A stretch of 64,000 nt of DNA from DASQZK01 sp963732905. Lineage in GTDB: Bacteria > Bacteroidota > Bacteroidia > Bacteroidales > GCA-2748055. The notes under the pieces were generated by a model. The model was not told the DNA's origin. It made no database searches and was given only the letters and a program-made list of their open reading frames with translations. Shown one piece after another: positions 61,804 to 64,000 of this stretch. The stretch spans positions 248,001-312,000 of the forward strand of contig CAVTBM010000008.1 in NCBI GenBank assembly GCA_963732905.1, in the 5' to 3' direction. The translations under genes and the position numbers were made by a program. Positions within the stretch are counted from its first letter, which is position 1. Each line of letters begins with the position of its first letter.

Positions 61804-64000
61804 ATGAAACATGATCTCAGAATGCAAATAAAATTACCTGAGCTGCCTGGAAGAAGCCATGAAGAAAATTACACCGACGGTCCTCATGCCGGTCTTTTCA
61901 GGGTATTTCTTGCCTCTGCATTTTGTGTTTTGTCTTATACAGCTGCAAGCCAGGTGAGGGGACGTGTTGTCGATGTGGTGAGCAAAGAGCCCCTGTCCGG
62001 TGCGTATATCATGGATGATGAAGGCAATTCAGCTGTAACCGGCAGTGATGGCACCTTCACCCTGCAAACCGGCAGTGGAAAAATACAAACGCTCACAGTC
62101 CGTTATACCGGTTACCATGAGAAAGAGGTGAAGACAGAAAACTACCAGAAAGATCTTTTTATTGAACTTGAACCCGAGTACAAGAATCTTGGTGAAGTTG
62201 TCGTAACCGCACCGGCATTCACTACCAGGCTAAACCAAAGTTCGGGAGCCATGGGAATATTGCCGGCTGATAGAATCGGGGAAAACAACGGAGTTTCACT
62301 TGCCGGCTCGCTGAACAGTCTTCCGGGAGTATATATGGCAAGTGGGACATACAGTACAAATCGTTTGATCATCAGAGGTATCGGCAGCAGGAACCCATAT
62401 TCCACAAACAGGATAAGAGCCTACTTCGGGGATATCCCGCTTACTTCAGGAGACGGAACCTCCACCGTTGAGGATATCGATGCATCCGCCGTGTCCCGGA
62501 TTGAAGTTATCCGCGGACCGGCATCCGCTATGTATGGTTCGGGTCTCGGTGGCATTATTAAGATTTTTCCCTGGTACCCGTCCGAACACGGCTTACACAC
62601 TGAAGTTAACTCAGAAACAGGTTCATTCCAAACTTACAGAAACTGGATAAAATCCTCGTTCAGCAGCAACCGTTTTTCGGTGAGCTCACTATACAGTAAT
62701 ACGCAGACCAGTGGTTACCGCGAGAACAGCCGGTATTCAAGGAATTCTGTGTATCTGACCGCCAATATTCCGGGAAGAAAAAAGGATTTTACCTTCCTGT
62801 TGACGTATACAGGGATCCATGCTCTGATCCCCAGCTCGCTGGACCGGCAAACTTTTCTGACTCATCCGGAAAATGCCGCTCAAAACTGGCTGGACATTAG
62901 AGGGTTTGAGGACGACCGCCGGTTGCTGGCCGGCATTACCATGAACCAGTATTTCACAAAGAGATGGTCGAATAAGCTTACTGTATTTTCATCCTTTGGG
63001 CATCACTATGAATCCCGGCCTTTTAACATTCTGTCCGACCATTCGGCAAGCGCCGGTTTTCGGGAATTGCTCAGGTTTCAGCCGGGCCGGATACGGTATG
63101 ATGCGGGAGCAGAAATGTACAGCGAGAATTATGACTGGCAGATATACCAGACGATAGCCGGAAAACAGGGCACTTTACAGAACAGAAACGCAGAAAACCG
63201 TTCTTATGTAAATATTTTCAGTCATGCTGAAGTGCACTTCACAGAAAATTTCAGGTTTGAATCCGGCATAAATCTGAACCTTCTCAGGTATGCCGTGAAA
63301 GATAAAATAACCAATGAACCGGAACTGACAAGGAACTATACCTATCAACCCGTCGTCAGTCCCTATGCCGGCATCAACTACAGCCCTTCTGAGGACGTGT
63401 TTATCTATTTTTCGGTTGGACACGGCTTTTCGGCACCCTCACTGGAAGAAACCCTTCTGCCCAACGGAGACATCAACCCCCGGCTGAAACCTGAGCAGGG
63501 ATGGAATTTCGACCTGGGTTTGCGCGGACACCTTATCTCCGGATTCGTATATTCTGATTTTTGCCTTTACTTCTTAAAACTTAATGATCTGCTCGTTACC
63601 AAACGATTGTCCGAAGATACTTTCATAGGTATAAATGCAGGAAAAACACAGCAGTATGGTTTTGAATCCTTCCTGAAAATGAACCTGCTCTCGCGACAGA
63701 CATCCCCGTTGCATTCGCTGGTCTTAACATCCTCTTTCACCATTTCAGAAAATCGGTTTCTGAGTTTCAATGACAATGGCACCGACTTTTCAGGAAAGCT
63801 CCTCCCCGGCATCCCCATGGCCATGCTTAACCTTGATGCCATTCTTAAAACCGCTGTCGGACTGGGACTGTTCACCGGATTTTCCTTCACAGGAAGCCAG
63901 TATATGAATGACCTGAACACTCTGAAATACGGATCTTATAAAACCATCGATCTCAAATTGACCTGGGACAAATCATGGTCCGGGATTTTGAAAGGCATGC
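61804..64000 (+). CDS. TonB-dependent outer membrane receptor (3' partial)
   Basis: The frame is open from ATG 61804 to the right edge (732 codons). After the hydrophobic export signal (GLFRVFLASAFCVLSYTAASQ) come a carboxypeptidase-like domain (VRGRVVDVVSKEPLSGAYI), a TonB plug (NSLPGVYMASGTYSTNRLII, VSRIEVIRGPASAMYGSGLGG) and most of a 22-strand barrel, as in FecA-type siderophore or cobalamin receptors. The N-terminal region before the hydrophobic segment is about 36 residues, longer than usual; an ATG at 61858 in another frame starts a signal-like peptide, so a start-site or frameshift problem is possible. Its ligand is unknown. Confidence 0.9.
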   Translation, partial: MKHDLRMQIKLPELPGRSHEENYTDGPHAGLFRVFLASAFCVLSYTAASQVRGRVVDVVSKEPLSGAYIMDDEGNSAVTGSDGTFTLQTGSGKIQTLTVRYTGYHEKEVKTENYQKDLFIELEPEYKNLGEVVVTAPAFTTRLNQSSGAMGILPADRIGENNGVSLAGSLNSLPGVYMASGTYSTNRLIIRGIGSRNPYSTNRIRAYFGDIPLTSGDGTSTVEDIDASAVSRIEVIRGPASAMYGSGLGGIIKIFPWYPSEHGLHTEVNSETGSFQTYRNWIKSSFSSNRFSVSSLYSNTQTSGYRENSRYSRNSVYLTANIPGRKKDFTFLLTYTGIHALIPSSLDRQTFLTHPENAAQNWLDIRGFEDDRRLLAGITMNQYFTKRWSNKLTVFSSFGHHYESRPFNILSDHSASAGFRELLRFQPGRIRYDAGAEMYSENYDWQIYQTIAGKQGTLQNRNAENRSYVNIFSHAEVHFTENFRFESGINLNLLRYAVKDKITNEPELTRNYTYQPVVSPYAGINYSPSEDVFIYFSVGHGFSAPSLEETLLPNGDINPRLKPEQGWNFDLGLRGHLISGFVYSDFCLYFLKLNDLLVTKRLSEDTFIGINAGKTQQYGFESFLKMNLLSRQTSPLHSLVLTSSFTISENRFLSFNDNGTDFSGKLLPGIPMAMLNLDAILKTAVGLGLFTGFSFTGSQYMNDLNTLKYGSYKTIDLKLTWDKSWSGILKGM

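Noticed and set aside
1..64000. CRISPR arrays, tRNAs, insertion sequences and prophage genes
   Set aside because: No regularly spaced repeats, no TTCGA-type tRNA arms, and no transposase, integrase or phage structural proteins were seen.

Overview
The window reads as chromosomal DNA of a Bacteroidota bacterium, probably of the Bacteroidia and possibly anaerobic or microaerobic. Evidence: a protease with a type IX secretion C-terminal sorting domain; the complete moxR/DUF58/batABCDE aerotolerance operon; LytS/LytTR and hybrid two-component systems; a SusC/FecA-like TonB receptor; and core promoters of the Bacteroidota form TTTG-N20-TAnnTTTG (best in front of ffh and the free-methionine sulfoxide reductase gene). 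Genus cannot be assigned by eye. No insertion sequence, prophage, CRISPR array, tRNA or rRNA was found.

Layout. 1-5106: end of a secreted serine protease, then an iron-siderophore/cobalamin-type ABC importer (lipoprotein, 91-aa protein, permease, ATPase, small membrane protein). 5110-6931: a glycosyltransferase and a 0.7-kb gap holding an orphan intrinsic terminator that suggests a small RNA. 6932-11127: argS, folD, ffh. 11451-14048: a GH20/GH84-like lipoprotein with a shortened catalytic region. 14132-18787: TPR protein, phosphosulfolactate synthase (comA), DUF368 polyprenyl-phosphate transporter and aroE, facing truA. 19051-27778: the bat operon, with a probable one-base frameshift near the end of batA. 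27848-30505: a SAM-I riboswitch leader followed by a three-gene methanogen-type homocysteine synthesis operon (DUF39, NIL-ferredoxin, UPF0280). 30684-32130: ECF sigma factor, membrane protein (probable anti-sigma) and CpxP/Spy-like protein. 32257-41935: cstA, acylphosphatase, glutathione peroxidase, hybrid kinase, two stand-alone receivers, a Crp-family regulator, DUF2179 protein, fRMsr and threonine aldolase. 41961-50871: queA, a Smr protein, rnpB, a large Asp-box beta-propeller protein with a LolA-like partner, kdsA and rarA. 51114-55159: a DUF6588 protein, a DUF3820 protein and a RelA/SpoT enzyme whose hydrolase site is degenerate. 55777-64000: a PQQ quinoprotein with a cytochrome c domain, a LuxR-type regulator with a non-canonical receiver, a lipoprotein, a LytS/LytTR pair and a TonB-dependent receptor running off the end.

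The most notable unit is the homocysteine operon. Its three products match the proteins known from methanogens to move sulfide onto aspartate semialdehyde, and a SAM-sensing leader directly upstream supports a methionine-supply role. A second gene best known from archaeal sulfur metabolism (comA) lies 12 kb upstream. Other points worth checking are the batA frameshift, the hydrolase-dead RelA-like protein, the receiver lacking its phosphoacceptor Asp, and the candidate sRNA upstream of argS.
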